A DNA stretch of 64,000 nucleotides from the NCBI GenBank assembly GCA_020639235.1, contig JACKHC010000001.1, positions 1,550,001 to 1,614,000 on the forward strand, written 5' to 3'. Made by a program: the position numbers and the translations under genes. The notes beneath the pieces are model-generated. The model ran no database searches, had not been told where the DNA came from, and saw nothing but the letters and a program-made list of their open reading frames with translations. Below are positions 8,599-17,513 of the stretch, in pieces (within the stretch, counting starts at the first letter, position 1; the number at the start of each line of letters is the position of its first letter). This stretch comes from Phycisphaeraceae bacterium. Its GTDB lineage: Bacteria; Planctomycetota; Phycisphaerae; Phycisphaerales; UBA1924.

Positions 8599-8850
8599 GT
8601 GGACTTTGAGACCCTTGACCTCGTCCGGCACGCGCTGATCGTCACAATGCTGATCTCGGCGCCGGTGCTGCTGGCGGGGGTTTTCATCGGTCTGGTGATC
8701 TCGATCGTCCAATCGGTGACGCAGATTCAGGAGCAAACGCTCTCGATGGTGCCCAAGATCTTTGCGATGACCATCGTCACGGTCGTCCTGCTCCCGTGGA
8801 TCACGGCGAAGCTCATCGAGTTCGCGATCGAGATGCTCACGATGCATTAG
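8599..8850 (+). CDS. fliQ: FliQ flagellar export gate protein
   Basis: An 83-residue protein of two transmembrane helices (LIVTMLISAPVLLAGVFIGL and IFAMTIVTVVLLPWITAKLI) joined by the conserved loop 'VISIVQSVTQIQEQTLSMVP'. FliQ is the most conserved small part of the export gate. It starts at GTG with a near-perfect RBS (aggaaggagg, 8581-8590) that overlaps the fliP stop codon. fliR follows after 18 bases. Confidence 0.96.
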   Translation: MDFETLDLVRHALIVTMLISAPVLLAGVFIGLVISIVQSVTQIQEQTLSMVPKIFAMTIVTVVLLPWITAKLIEFAIEMLTMH

Positions 8851-8868
8851 GCATGGAGGCGCACACGG

Positions 8869-9666
8869 TTGTCATCGTTCCAGGTCATCCTGCAGCACAT
8901 CCCGGTGATGCTCCTCGTGCTCTCGCGCATCTCGGGCGTGTTCATCTTTGCGCCGCTGCTCTCGAGCGGCGCGATGCCGAGGCAGGTCCGCGTCTACCTC
9001 GCGGGCGCGATGACGGTGGCTGTCTACCCCGCGGTCGACGCGACGCACGCGATCGGTATGGAACTCTCGATCTGGTCCCTCCTGCCCCTGATGACGCAGG
9101 AGGTTGCGATCGGCGCCGTGGTCGGGCTGCTGGCCTCGATTCCGCTGCTCGCGCTGGAACTCTCGGGCGTCGTCATGGGGCAGCAACTGGGGCTGAGCAT
9201 CGCGGCCGTGCTCAATCCGTCGCTGGACATCCCCGGCGACAACCTCGGGCAGCTTCTTTTCGTCGGGGCGACGCTCATGTATATCGCGATGGGGGGGATG
9301 GAGCTCGTGTTCGGGTCGCTCGTGAATACCTTCGACGCGATGCCGATCGGGACGCCCGCGGCGGCCGCCGTGATCGGGCGGGACACCTTCGAGGTGATCA
9401 CCGGGCTGCTCGACTCGGGGTTCGATATGGCGATGCGCATCGCCATGCCGGTCGTTGTGATCATCTTCGTCGAGACGGTCATCGTCGGGTTCATCATGAA
9501 AACCGTGCCGTCGCTCAACATTCTGAGTTTCGGCTTCCCGATCCGCATCATCCTGGGCGTCGCGGTGCTCGCGGCGTCGATCACGTTCGTCGCGACCACG
9601 CTCCACGGCGAGCTCGAGTTCGTGTTCCGGACGCTTCACGAATGGTCGCTTGGTGGGCTTCGATGA
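8869..9666 (+). CDS. fliR: FliR flagellar export gate protein
   Basis: A 265-residue, six-helix membrane protein that completes the FliP5Q4R1 export gate. Family features include the N-terminal 'VMLLVLSRISGVFIFAPLLS', the central 'LELSGVVMGQQLGLSIAAVL' with 'NPSLD', and the C-terminal 'PSLNILSFGFPIRIILGVAV'. It starts at TTG 8869 with ggagg at 8855-8859; an upstream ATG at 8853 is out of frame. flhB follows 18 bases later. Confidence 0.94.
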   Translation: MSSFQVILQHIPVMLLVLSRISGVFIFAPLLSSGAMPRQVRVYLAGAMTVAVYPAVDATHAIGMELSIWSLLPLMTQEVAIGAVVGLLASIPLLALELSGVVMGQQLGLSIAAVLNPSLDIPGDNLGQLLFVGATLMYIAMGGMELVFGSLVNTFDAMPIGTPAAAAVIGRDTFEVITGLLDSGFDMAMRIAMPVVVIIFVETVIVGFIMKTVPSLNILSFGFPIRIILGVAVLAASITFVATTLHGELEFVFRTLHEWSLGGLR

Positions 9667-9684
9667 GAACGGAGGATCGCATCG

Positions 9685-10755
9685 GTGGCTGAGGACCTGG
9701 GAGAAAAAACCGAACAGCCGACGGAGCGTCGGCGCGGCGAGGCGCGCCAGCGCGGGCAGCTCCCCAAGAGCACCGATCTGTCGTCGGCGATCGTCATGCT
9801 CGGCGCCCTGGCCATCGTTGCCGCCTTCGCGCCGGCGGCGGTTCGCAAGCTGTACCTCATCGTCCGGTACGCGCTCTCCGAGCAATCGCTCGGGCTCGTC
9901 ACCGATGACGCGGGGCTCATGCGGGACGCGCGGATCATCTTCAGCGAGGCGGCGATCATCATCGTGCCGGCGATGCTCGTCATGGTGGCGGTGGCGTACG
10001 CGGGGAGCGTGGTGCAAGTGGGCTTCCTGATCACCGGGAAGCCGCTCCAGCCCGACATCGGCCGGCTCAACATCGTCAAGGGATTCTCTCGGCTGTTCTC
10101 CAAGCGGAGTCTGGTCAAGGGTTCGCTTGATGTCGCCAAGTTGTCCGTGCTCGGTCTCGTAGCATTTCTTGTGATCCGCCCGGACATGGGCAAACTTGCG
10201 GCGCTGGCATCGCTTTCGATCGAGCAGGGGATCATGGTCGGCGCGATGATTCTCCTTAAGGTCGCTGTCTGGGCGCTGGTGATTCTCATCATCCTGGGGG
10301 TGATCGACTTCACCTATCAGCGGTGGCAGACGACGCAGGACCTGAAAATGACGCGGCAGGAGGTCAAGGACGAGCGGCGGTCCACCGACGGCGATCCGGA
10401 GACCAAGGGGCGGCGGATGCGCATGGCGCGCGAGATCGCCTCTCAGCGGCTGGCGCTCGATGTGCCCAAGGCGGATGTCATCGTCACCAACCCCACGCAC
10501 TTCTCGATCGCGATCAAGTACGACGCGGACCGGATGCGCGCCCCCAAGGTGATCGCCAAGGGCGCCGATTACATGGCGTTCCGGATCCGGTACATCGCGT
10601 CGGCCAACGGCGTGCCCATCGTCGAGCGACCGCCCCTGGCACGATCGCTCTACGCTGCGATCCCCGTCGGGGGCGAGATTCACGCCGAGCACTACGAGGC
10701 GGTCGCCGAGGTGCTGGCGTATGTCTACCGGATGGAAGGGAAGTTGGCCTCATGA
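9685..10755 (+). CDS. flhB: FlhB flagellar export switch protein
   Basis: A 356-residue protein with the classic start 'EKTEQPTERRRGEARQRGQL' followed by four transmembrane helices and a cytoplasmic domain. The autocleavage site NPTH is present at residues 269-272; cleavage between Asn269 and Pro270 is needed for the switch from hook to filament export. The C-terminal 'VIAKGADYMAFRIRYIASAN' and 'VPIVERPPLARSLYA' are typical. It starts at GTG. flhA follows 20 bases after the stop. Confidence 0.96.
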   Translation: MAEDLGEKTEQPTERRRGEARQRGQLPKSTDLSSAIVMLGALAIVAAFAPAAVRKLYLIVRYALSEQSLGLVTDDAGLMRDARIIFSEAAIIIVPAMLVMVAVAYAGSVVQVGFLITGKPLQPDIGRLNIVKGFSRLFSKRSLVKGSLDVAKLSVLGLVAFLVIRPDMGKLAALASLSIEQGIMVGAMILLKVAVWALVILIILGVIDFTYQRWQTTQDLKMTRQEVKDERRSTDGDPETKGRRMRMAREIASQRLALDVPKADVIVTNPTHFSIAIKYDADRMRAPKVIAKGADYMAFRIRYIASANGVPIVERPPLARSLYAAIPVGGEIHAEHYEAVAEVLAYVYRMEGKLAS

Positions 10756-10775
10756 TCGGAGCACGCGCATAGATC

Positions 10776-12998
10776 ATGGCTAAGGGCACCGTGCCATCGC
10801 TGCCGAGCAGGAGGGGTGAAGCGCCCGCGTGGGCGAAGTTCATCGCGCATCACCGGTCGCTGATCGCGCCGCTCGCGTTCGTGCTGATGATCGGCGTGAT
10901 TCTTGTGCAGATGCCGCCGATGGTGATGGACGTCCTCATCGCGGTGAATATCTGCATCGCGGTCGTCATGCTCCTGACGACCATGTACATCGAGGAGCCG
11001 CTGGACCTCTCGGTGTTCCCCTCGCTCCTGCTGGGAACAACGATGCTCCGGCTCGTGCTGAATATCGCCTCGACGCGGCTCATTCTGACCGCCGATGCGC
11101 CCACCGCGGAAGAGGCCGTGGGTGTGGCGGGGAAGGTCATCTCGGCGTTCGGATCGTTCGTCGCGGGCGGGTCGCTCGCGGTGGGCATCATCATCTTCCT
11201 GATTCTGGTGATCGTGCAGTTTGTGGTGATCACTAAGGGCGCCACGCGCATCTCCGAGGTCGCGGCCCGGTTCACGCTCGACGCCATGCCCGGTCGCCAG
11301 ATGGCGATCGATGCCGACCTCAACGCGGGCATTATCGATGAGCGCGAGGCGCGGCGCCGGCGCGAACGCATCGCGGAAGAGGCCGACTTCTTCGGCGCCA
11401 TGGACGGTGCCTCCAAGTTCGTGCGCGGCGACGCTGTCGCCGGCATCATCATCACCGTCGTCAATGTCATCGGCGGCTTCGCGGTGGGCATGCTTGAGAA
11501 GGACTGGGGCGTCGGTGAAACCGCCAAGATCTTCACCATCCTGACGATCGGCGACGGCCTGGCCTCGCAGATCCCCGGTTTCATCATCGCGCTCGCCTCA
11601 GCATTGGTGGTGACGCGCTCCAGTTCCAAGGGCACGCTCGGGTCCGAGGTGGCGGGTCAGCTGGCCAGCCGGCCTGTGGCGCTGTTCATCACCTCGGGCT
11701 TCATCGGGCTGCTCGCGTTCACCCCGCTGCCGAGTCTGCCGCTGCTGACTCTCGCCGCAATCATCGGCGCGATCGCGTTCTTCACCGTCAAGCAGGAGCG
11801 GATCACCAAGGAAGACCAGCAGCTCGCCGAGGTCAAAGAGCGCCAGGCCGAGGCGACGAAGGCGCCGCCTGTCGAAGACCTACTCAAAGTCGACACGCTC
11901 GAGCTCGAGGTCGGGTATGGCCTCGTATCGCTCGTGGATACCGCGCAGGGCGGGGATTTGCTCGATCGGATCGCCGCGATCCGTCGCCAGCTGGCAACCG
12001 AGATCGGCCTGGTTCTCCCGCCGGTGCGTGTCCGCGACAACATGCTGCTTCAGCCCAACGACTATCGCATCAAGATTCGCGGCAACATCGTCGCCGAGGG
12101 TCAGACCATCCCGGGCCGGCTCATGGCGATGGACTCGGGGATCGCCTCCGGGCGGATTCATGGGCAGCCGACCATCGAGCCGGCGTTCGGTCTGCAGGCC
12201 TGGTGGATCGAGCCCTCGCTCAAGACCCGCGCCGAGTCGATGAACTACACGGTGGTCGACCCCACGAGCGTGCTGACGACCCACCTGGGCGAGGTCGTCA
12301 AGGCCCACGCCGACGAACTCCTGACGCGCGAGGAGGTCGGCAACCTCATCGAGCAGTTGAAACAGGCCGCCCCGAAGCTCGTCGAGCAGACGATCCCCGC
12401 GATCGTTCAGCCGGGGGACCTGCAGAAGATCCTGCAGGCGCTCCTGCGCGAGCGCGTCTCGATCCGCGATCTGGAGTCCATCGTCGAGGCCCTCGCGGAA
12501 TGGGCGCCCCGGACCAAGGACCACGATGTGCTCGTGGAGTACGCAAGAAATGCGCTCCGCCGGAGCATCTGTCAGTCTTTCGCCACGCCGATCGATCAGG
12601 GCCATGCAGGGGGTGGAGTGGGGAGCGGGGGAGTCGGGGGCACGGGCGGGCGCAAGTGGCGGATTGTCTGTGTCACCATGGACCCGGCATTCGAGGACCT
12701 CATCAATTCGTTCGTCGATCGCTCCCCGGCGGGGACAACGCTCACGATGCCCGCGCGGATCGCGTCCGCGGTCGCCAAGACCATCCGGAAGTCGCTCGAG
12801 CCGGTCATCGCGGCGGGACATCAACCGGTTGTGATCGCCTCCCCAACCGTACGATCCATCGTGCGCCAGATTCTCGAACCGTACATCTCCGGCGTCGCGG
12901 TGCTCGGCTACAACGAGATCGTGTCGGGAGTCGATGTGGAGTCGATGGCGCTGGTGACGCTGCCCGAGGAACTCGAGGCCGCCCCCGTTGGGGTGTGA
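10776..12998 (+). CDS. flhA: FlhA flagellar export protein
   Basis: A 740-residue protein that forms the nonameric export ring and docks chaperone-cargo complexes. The N-terminal half holds about eight transmembrane helices and the FHIPEP signature region (RISEVAARFTLDAMPGRQMA, then IDADLNAGIIDEREARRRRE). The C-terminal half is the cytoplasmic FlhA-C domain (e.g. LVLPPVRVRDNMLLQPNDYR). A Gly-rich insert (GHAGGGVGSGGVGGTGGR) around residue 620 looks like a local expansion. Expected length is ~690, so it is slightly long. A 136-base gap precedes flhF. Confidence 0.96.
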   Translation: MAKGTVPSLPSRRGEAPAWAKFIAHHRSLIAPLAFVLMIGVILVQMPPMVMDVLIAVNICIAVVMLLTTMYIEEPLDLSVFPSLLLGTTMLRLVLNIASTRLILTADAPTAEEAVGVAGKVISAFGSFVAGGSLAVGIIIFLILVIVQFVVITKGATRISEVAARFTLDAMPGRQMAIDADLNAGIIDEREARRRRERIAEEADFFGAMDGASKFVRGDAVAGIIITVVNVIGGFAVGMLEKDWGVGETAKIFTILTIGDGLASQIPGFIIALASALVVTRSSSKGTLGSEVAGQLASRPVALFITSGFIGLLAFTPLPSLPLLTLAAIIGAIAFFTVKQERITKEDQQLAEVKERQAEATKAPPVEDLLKVDTLELEVGYGLVSLVDTAQGGDLLDRIAAIRRQLATEIGLVLPPVRVRDNMLLQPNDYRIKIRGNIVAEGQTIPGRLMAMDSGIASGRIHGQPTIEPAFGLQAWWIEPSLKTRAESMNYTVVDPTSVLTTHLGEVVKAHADELLTREEVGNLIEQLKQAAPKLVEQTIPAIVQPGDLQKILQALLRERVSIRDLESIVEALAEWAPRTKDHDVLVEYARNALRRSICQSFATPIDQGHAGGGVGSGGVGGTGGRKWRIVCVTMDPAFEDLINSFVDRSPAGTTLTMPARIASAVAKTIRKSLEPVIAAGHQPVVIASPTVRSIVRQILEPYISGVAVLGYNEIVSGVDVESMALVTLPEELEAAPVGV

Positions 12999-13134
12999 TC
13001 GACGCGATTGTTGCGCTGAGGGCTTGCATCGCGCGCGCCTCCCGTGTACACCTAGAGGGAGAAGTTGCATGATCGCGTGTCGCCCGGCACGCTCGGCAGG
13101 ACGCTGAGCACGCCGAAACGCCAGGAGGGCTGCG

Positions 13135-14487
13135 GTGACCATCAAGACTTTCCGCGCGAAATCCGTCTCCGATGCGCTCGCGCAGATCAAGCGCGAACTT
13201 GGCCCCGATGCGGTCATCCTTCACACGCGCAACTACAAAGCGGGCGGCGTGCTGGGCGTCGGCGCGAGCTCAATTACAGAAATCACCGCGACGTCCTCCA
13301 TGACTCTCGCCGAACGCGCACCGCGGCCATCGCGGCGCGCGCGTTCGGCGCCGATGGCGATCAGTGCGGTGTCTGATGTCGGGCGGAGCGGCGCGGAAGA
13401 GATCGCTTCTACGACGACCATCCCCACGCCGACAGTCACAAGCCCGGTCGGCGGGCGGCTGGCCGCTCTCGGGATCGAAGTTCTTTCAGAGCCGTCGCCC
13501 GAAGCCGCGACAAGAGAAGCCCCGGTGGAACCGGTCAGAGAGGTCGCGCGTTTGGTGGCGCGCCATCACCCGCGCGAGGATGGCCTGGCCAGTGTGCTCA
13601 GGCACGAGATCGACGCGCTCAAGCGGATGGTCGGGCAGGTGCTGCGGCATTCTTCAGCGCCCGCGTCCCACGCCGGCACGCCCGAGGCGCTGGTGAATGA
13701 ATACACGCGACTGATCGAGGCGGAGGTTGCGGCCGAGATCGCCGAGGGTGTGATCGGCGCGGTCCGCGACGAGCTGACGCCGGTGGATCGGCAGGACCCC
13801 GGCGCGGTCCGTGCCGCGGTGATCCGCCAGCTCTCGGAGCACATCCCCGTGTGGGACTGCCCGCCCGCGGTCGAGAGGAGTCAGGACGGACGTCCCACGA
13901 CCATCGCGCTCATCGGGCCGACCGGCGTGGGCAAGACCACGACCATCGCCAAGCTTGCGGCTACCTACAAGCTGCGCCACGGGAAGAAGGTCGGGCTCGT
14001 CACGTGCGACACCTATCGAATCGCCGCGGTGGATCAACTCCGCACCTACGCGAACATCATCGGGCTGCCGCTCCGGGTGGCGCTGACCCCCGCGGAAGTC
14101 GCGCAATCGCTCGAAGCATTGGCCGACTGCGATGTGGTGCTGATCGATACCGCCGGTCGTTCGCCGAACGATACCGAGCGCTTGGGCGAACTGCGCCGAT
14201 TCATCGACGCCGCGTGCCCGGATCAGGTGCATCTTGTGCTGTCGAGCGCCGCGAGCCAGGCGGTGCTGATGGAGTCGGCCAGGCGGTTCGCCCCGATCGG
14301 GCCCCAGCATGTGATCTTCACCAAACTCGACGAGGCCGTGAACTTCGGTGTGCTTGTGAACGTCGCCAAGCGCGTCGATGCGACGCTCAGTTTCATCACA
14401 ACAGGTCAGGAAGTGCCCGACCATATCGAGGTCGGTCAGGCCGACCGTCTGGCGCGACTGGTCATGAGCGGGAGTCTCGAGCGGTGA
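13135..14487 (+). CDS. flhF: FlhF SRP-type GTPase controlling flagellar placement
   Basis: A 450-residue GTPase of the FtsY/Ffh/FlhF family. The N-terminal B domain starts MTIKTFRAKSVSDALAQIKR and includes 'LGPDAVILHTR', as FlhF does. A low-complexity linker follows, then the NG domain with P-loop GPTGVGKT at residues 261-268, a G3 'DTAGR' and a G4-like 'TKLDEAVNFG'. FlhF sets where flagella form, usually polar. It starts at GTG and its stop overlaps the GTG start of the MinD-like flhG (GTGA), so the pair is translationally coupled. Confidence 0.94.
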   Translation: MTIKTFRAKSVSDALAQIKRELGPDAVILHTRNYKAGGVLGVGASSITEITATSSMTLAERAPRPSRRARSAPMAISAVSDVGRSGAEEIASTTTIPTPTVTSPVGGRLAALGIEVLSEPSPEAATREAPVEPVREVARLVARHHPREDGLASVLRHEIDALKRMVGQVLRHSSAPASHAGTPEALVNEYTRLIEAEVAAEIAEGVIGAVRDELTPVDRQDPGAVRAAVIRQLSEHIPVWDCPPAVERSQDGRPTTIALIGPTGVGKTTTIAKLAATYKLRHGKKVGLVTCDTYRIAAVDQLRTYANIIGLPLRVALTPAEVAQSLEALADCDVVLIDTAGRSPNDTERLGELRRFIDAACPDQVHLVLSSAASQAVLMESARRFAPIGPQHVIFTKLDEAVNFGVLVNVAKRVDATLSFITTGQEVPDHIEVGQADRLARLVMSGSLER

Positions 14488-15524
14488 GCGCCGGCATCGG
14501 GAGCGATCAGGCCGCCCGTCTCCGCGCGCTCGTGCGGGACATGCAGGACGGTGCTCAGCCGTCGTTATCGGCTCCGTCGGCCGAGTTGGCCCGTCCGCAT
14601 CGCCCCGTGCCGCTGGCACCGTCGCACGCGCTTCCCCGTCAGACCGCTCGTCAGTCGCGTGCGCGGATTCTTGCCATCGCCTCGGGCAAGGGCGGCGTCG
14701 GCAAGACAACGCTCGCGGTGAACCTCGCCGCGGCCATCTCGGAGATGGGCAAGCGTGTGACGCTGATCGACGGGGACCTCGGCCTCGCGAACGCGGACCT
14801 CTTATGCGGCGTGCGCGCGACGCGCAACATCGGCGACGTTCTGGATGGTCGGTGCGCGCTGCACGACGCGATTGCCGACACGCCGTACGGCTTCCGGGTG
14901 CTGCCCGGCGCATCGGGATTGGCGCGCCTCGCGGCGCTGGGCGAGCGCGAGGCGCGCGTCATCGTCGGTCGCTTCGCCGCGATGGACACCATGAGCGATA
15001 TCGTGCTCATCGATTGCGGCGCGGGGATCGGGAACATCGTGCACGCGTTCATGCTCGCGGCCGATCGTTCGTTGATCGTGACGACGCCGGACCCGATGGC
15101 CGTGACCGATGCGTACGCGCTCATCAAGAGTCTCGCGTCGCGCCGGTGCCCGACCACGGGCGGGCGTCCGGGCTTCTCGCTTGTTGTGAATCAGGCGTTC
15201 GACGACGGGGAGGCCCAGAGCGTGTGCTGCCGCGTCGGCGCCGTGACAAGAAAATTCCTCGGGATCGAACTGGCCGGCGGGTGCTGGGTCCTCGAAGACG
15301 ATCAGGTCCGCATCGAGGGACGGCACTGCCGTCCATTTGTGGTATCGGCGCCCCGGTCCGACGCGACCGGTTGTGTGCGCAGGGTGGCTCAGTCGGTGCT
15401 TCGCGAGTTCGAGATGCTCCCAGAGTCGCCCGAGGGTGTGGGGGCGATGGGCCGGTTCGCGTCGATTCTGCGGCTGATCACCGGTGCGGGAAAGGGCGCA
15501 AAAATCGCGGAGACAGTCGCATGA
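14484..15524 (+). CDS. flhG: FlhG (MinD-like ATPase) regulating flagellar number
   Basis: A 346-residue ParA/MinD-type ATPase. Residues 8-17 (DQAARLRALV) match the N-terminal 'DQAxxLR' motif by which FlhG activates FlhF. The deviant Walker A KGGVGKTT is at 69-76, followed by 'LIDGDLGLANADLL' and 'DIVLIDCGAGI'. FlhG normally limits flagellar number and interacts with the C-ring. The start is GTG 14484, overlapping the flhF stop by four bases; the frame is also open far upstream, but inside flhF. The C-terminal tail lacks an obvious MinD membrane-targeting amphipathic helix, which I could not resolve by eye. Confidence 0.92.
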   Translation: MSAGIGSDQAARLRALVRDMQDGAQPSLSAPSAELARPHRPVPLAPSHALPRQTARQSRARILAIASGKGGVGKTTLAVNLAAAISEMGKRVTLIDGDLGLANADLLCGVRATRNIGDVLDGRCALHDAIADTPYGFRVLPGASGLARLAALGEREARVIVGRFAAMDTMSDIVLIDCGAGIGNIVHAFMLAADRSLIVTTPDPMAVTDAYALIKSLASRRCPTTGGRPGFSLVVNQAFDDGEAQSVCCRVGAVTRKFLGIELAGGCWVLEDDQVRIEGRHCRPFVVSAPRSDATGCVRRVAQSVLREFEMLPESPEGVGAMGRFASILRLITGAGKGAKIAETVA

Positions 15525-15609
15525 AACGCAAGTGCCCGCGGCACCGAGCCGATAAGACCGGAGTCAAGATTCCGCGCCGATCCTGCGCTATTCAAAGAGG
15601 TGTCCGTCG

Positions 15610-15900
15610 ATGACGACCGGTTCGTCGGTCAAATCCGTTGCGGCCTGTTTCGGTCTTGCGGCCTTTGCGGTCGCGACCGTATCGGGTTTGGCGGCGGGGC
15701 GGACATTACAGGAGATTCTGGGCGGCGCGATTGCGAGTCTGTTCGTGTGCTTCCTGATCGGGATGGTGATCGGTGTCGTCGGAGATCGCGCCCTCCGGGA
15801 GGTCGTCTCCAGGTACACCGAGCCGGGTGCCGAGGCGGGGGGCTCGAGAGCCACAAACGAAGACGCCGGGGAGACACCCACCAAAGGGAGCCCGGCATGA
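15610..15900 (+). CDS. Small two-helix membrane protein in flagellar cluster, function unknown
   Basis: A 96-residue protein with two hydrophobic segments (SVAACFGLAAFAVATVSGLA and LGGAIASLFVCFLIGMVIGV) and a charged, disordered C-terminus rich in Glu, Gly, Thr and Pro. I do not recognise a family. It lies between flhG and the flagellar sigma factor on the same strand, 85 bases after flhG, so a flagellum-linked role is plausible but unproven. A tiny frame of 25 codons begins at its stop codon (ATGA, 15897); I do not call it. Confidence 0.6.
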   Translation: MTTGSSVKSVAACFGLAAFAVATVSGLAAGRTLQEILGGAIASLFVCFLIGMVIGVVGDRALREVVSRYTEPGAEAGGSRATNEDAGETPTKGSPA

Positions 15901-15946
15901 CCGAATTCATCAAGCATTTCACTGGCATCGAAGCGCGCCCGCGAGT

Positions 15947-15952
15947 TATACT
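15947..15952 (+). promoter_or_regulatory. Candidate -10 element ahead of fliA
   Basis: TATACT lies 68 bases upstream of the chosen fliA start, in the gap after the small membrane gene. No convincing -35 hexamer is visible 16-18 bases upstream, so this is a weak prediction. If real, the sigma factor could be transcribed separately from the rest of the cluster. Confidence 0.25.
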
Positions 15953-16019
15953 GCCCCCGTCGGCTCAAGGATGAGCGGACGCGGGCGCCAAGGCGCCGAC
16001 TTTGGTCAAGGAGAGGACC

Positions 16020-16928
16020 ATGATCGCAACCGACGCGAACACCGTCACCAAGAAACGGTCCCGACGCACATCCAATCAGGAATCAACCGCCGCAAACGGC
16101 GTGCTTTCATTCCAGGGAGCGCGGATCAGCACCGAGGATCTGAATCGCCTCGAAGCGATGCCGATGAAGAAGGTCTGGCGCGACTATCAGAAGTCGCACG
16201 ACATGACCATCCGAAACTTCCTCATCGAGAAGTTCCTGCATCTCGTCCGGTACAACGCCGAGCGAATCTATTCGCGGCTCCCGGCCGAGGTCGAGATCGA
16301 CGACCTGATGTCCGCCGGCCTTTTCGGCCTTGTCGATGCGATCGATGACTTCGATCTGGCCCGCGAGGTGAAGTTCGAGACGTACAGCGCCCAGCGCATC
16401 CGCGGCGCGATTCTCGACGAGCTCCGCATGATGGACTGGGTGCCGCGCCTCGTGCGCCACCGCTCGTCGCTCGTCGATCGCGCCCGCTCACGGCTCGAGA
16501 TGAAACTCGGCCGGAAGCCGACCGAGGAAGAACTTGCCAAGGTCATCTCTGACGATCCCGAAGAGACCGAGAAGGTCATGCGCGACGGGAACACATCCGT
16601 TTCCGTCGGGTCGCTCTCTCGCACGTGCTACCAGACCGACGGCTCTCGCGAGGTCCGCGAGATCGATGTCATCAACGACGACACGCAGATCAATCCCGCC
16701 ATCGAAGCCCAACGCCGCGACCTCAAGGATCTCCTGTCCAAGGGGCTGAGTCGGGCCGAGCGCCTCATCGTGACCCTCTATTACTACGAGGAAATGACGA
16801 TGAAGGAGATCGGTGCGGTGCTCGATCTTTCCGAGTCGCGAGTTTCGCAGATGCATTCCTCGATCCTCGCTCGCCTCAAGGCGCACATGCAGCACCGCGA
16901 ACGCGAGTTCGAGCCGGATAACGCCTGA
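16020..16928 (+). CDS. fliA: FliA/WhiG-type flagellar RNA polymerase sigma factor
   Basis: About 302 residues. Region 2 is plain (LIEKFLHLVRYNAERIYSRL, then EIDDLMSAGLFGLVDAIDDF and 'KFETYSAQRIRGAILDELR'), as are region 3 (RKPTEEELAKVISDDPEE) and region 4 with its helix-turn-helix (EEMTMKEIGAVLDLSESRVS). This is the sigma-28 group that reads late flagellar genes. The N-terminus has a ~45-residue Lys/Arg/Thr-rich extension. I chose ATG 16020 because AAGGAG lies at 16008-16013; an in-frame GTG is 18 bases upstream. No anti-sigma FlgM is seen in the window. Confidence 0.92.
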   Translation: MIATDANTVTKKRSRRTSNQESTAANGVLSFQGARISTEDLNRLEAMPMKKVWRDYQKSHDMTIRNFLIEKFLHLVRYNAERIYSRLPAEVEIDDLMSAGLFGLVDAIDDFDLAREVKFETYSAQRIRGAILDELRMMDWVPRLVRHRSSLVDRARSRLEMKLGRKPTEEELAKVISDDPEETEKVMRDGNTSVSVGSLSRTCYQTDGSREVREIDVINDDTQINPAIEAQRRDLKDLLSKGLSRAERLIVTLYYYEEMTMKEIGAVLDLSESRVSQMHSSILARLKAHMQHREREFEPDNA

Positions 16929-16976
16929 CCCCCGGTCGCCCTTGCATCCCCGTGCGCCGCATGCTTTGATGAGCGC

Positions 16977-17462
16977 ATGCGACGCACCCGTATCGACGCT
17001 CTGATCGCGCTCGGCTCCAATCTTGGCGATCGACGCAGTCACGTCGAGAGCGCGCTGTCAGCGATCGCCGATCTCCCCGACACACGCCTGCTCCGCGCCT
17101 CGCGGCTCGTGGAGACAGCGCCCCTGGCGGGCGGCGAACCGAACCAGCGGGCGTACCTGAACGCCGCGGCGCTCGTAGAGACGCGGCTCAAACCCCGCGC
17201 GTTGCTGGATCTCCTGCTGCAGATCGAGCGCGATCATGGCAGAACTCGGAGGCCCGGGCGTCGATGGGTTTCGCGCACGCTCGATCTCGATCTGGTGCTG
17301 TACGACACGATGGTGCTGGAGACGCCTGGCCTGACGCTCCCGCATCCGCGGATGCACGAGCGCCGGTTCGTACTCGAACCCTGCGCCCAGATCGCGCCGT
17401 GGGTGCGTCACCCAGTGACGGGTAGGACCGTCCTGCAGATGCTCGGCGCGTTGCGCGCATAG
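16977..17462 (+). CDS. folK: FolK, 6-hydroxymethyl-7,8-dihydropterin pyrophosphokinase
   Basis: A 161-residue enzyme of folate synthesis that transfers pyrophosphate from ATP to the pterin. Family features: 'DALIALGSNLGDRRSHVESA' at the start, 'VETAPLAGGEPNQRAYLNAA', then 'RDHGRTRRPGRRWVSRTLDL' with 'DLDLVLYD', and 'LPHPRMHERRFVLEPCAQIA'. It follows fliA by 48 bases and ends at a strong hairpin, so it may be transcribed with the flagellar cluster although it has no motility role. Confidence 0.94.
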   Translation: MRRTRIDALIALGSNLGDRRSHVESALSAIADLPDTRLLRASRLVETAPLAGGEPNQRAYLNAAALVETRLKPRALLDLLLQIERDHGRTRRPGRRWVSRTLDLDLVLYDTMVLETPGLTLPHPRMHERRFVLEPCAQIAPWVRHPVTGRTVLQMLGALRA

Positions 17463-17464
17463 AG

Positions 17465-17484
17465 AAGGCCCCTCTCGGGGCCTT
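17465..17484. terminator. Bidirectional hairpin terminator between folK and the convergent DUF4139 gene
   Basis: AAGGCCCC and GGGGCCTT form a perfect 8-bp stem around a TCTC loop, immediately after the folK stop and 30 bases from the end of the opposing gene. No U-tract follows on either strand, so termination strength is uncertain. Confidence 0.7.
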
Positions 17485-17513
17485 CGGTGGTGCATCGGTT
17501 CGTTCAGATCAGG

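Noticed and set aside
8872..10692. A 606-codon minus-strand open frame across fliR/flhB
   Set aside because: The sequence is low-complexity Asp/His/Arg-rich and lies wholly antisense to two well-conserved flagellar genes.
15897..15974. A 25-codon frame starting at the stop of the small membrane gene (ATGA)
   Set aside because: Too short and without recognisable features; it contains the candidate fliA -10, so it is more likely non-coding.
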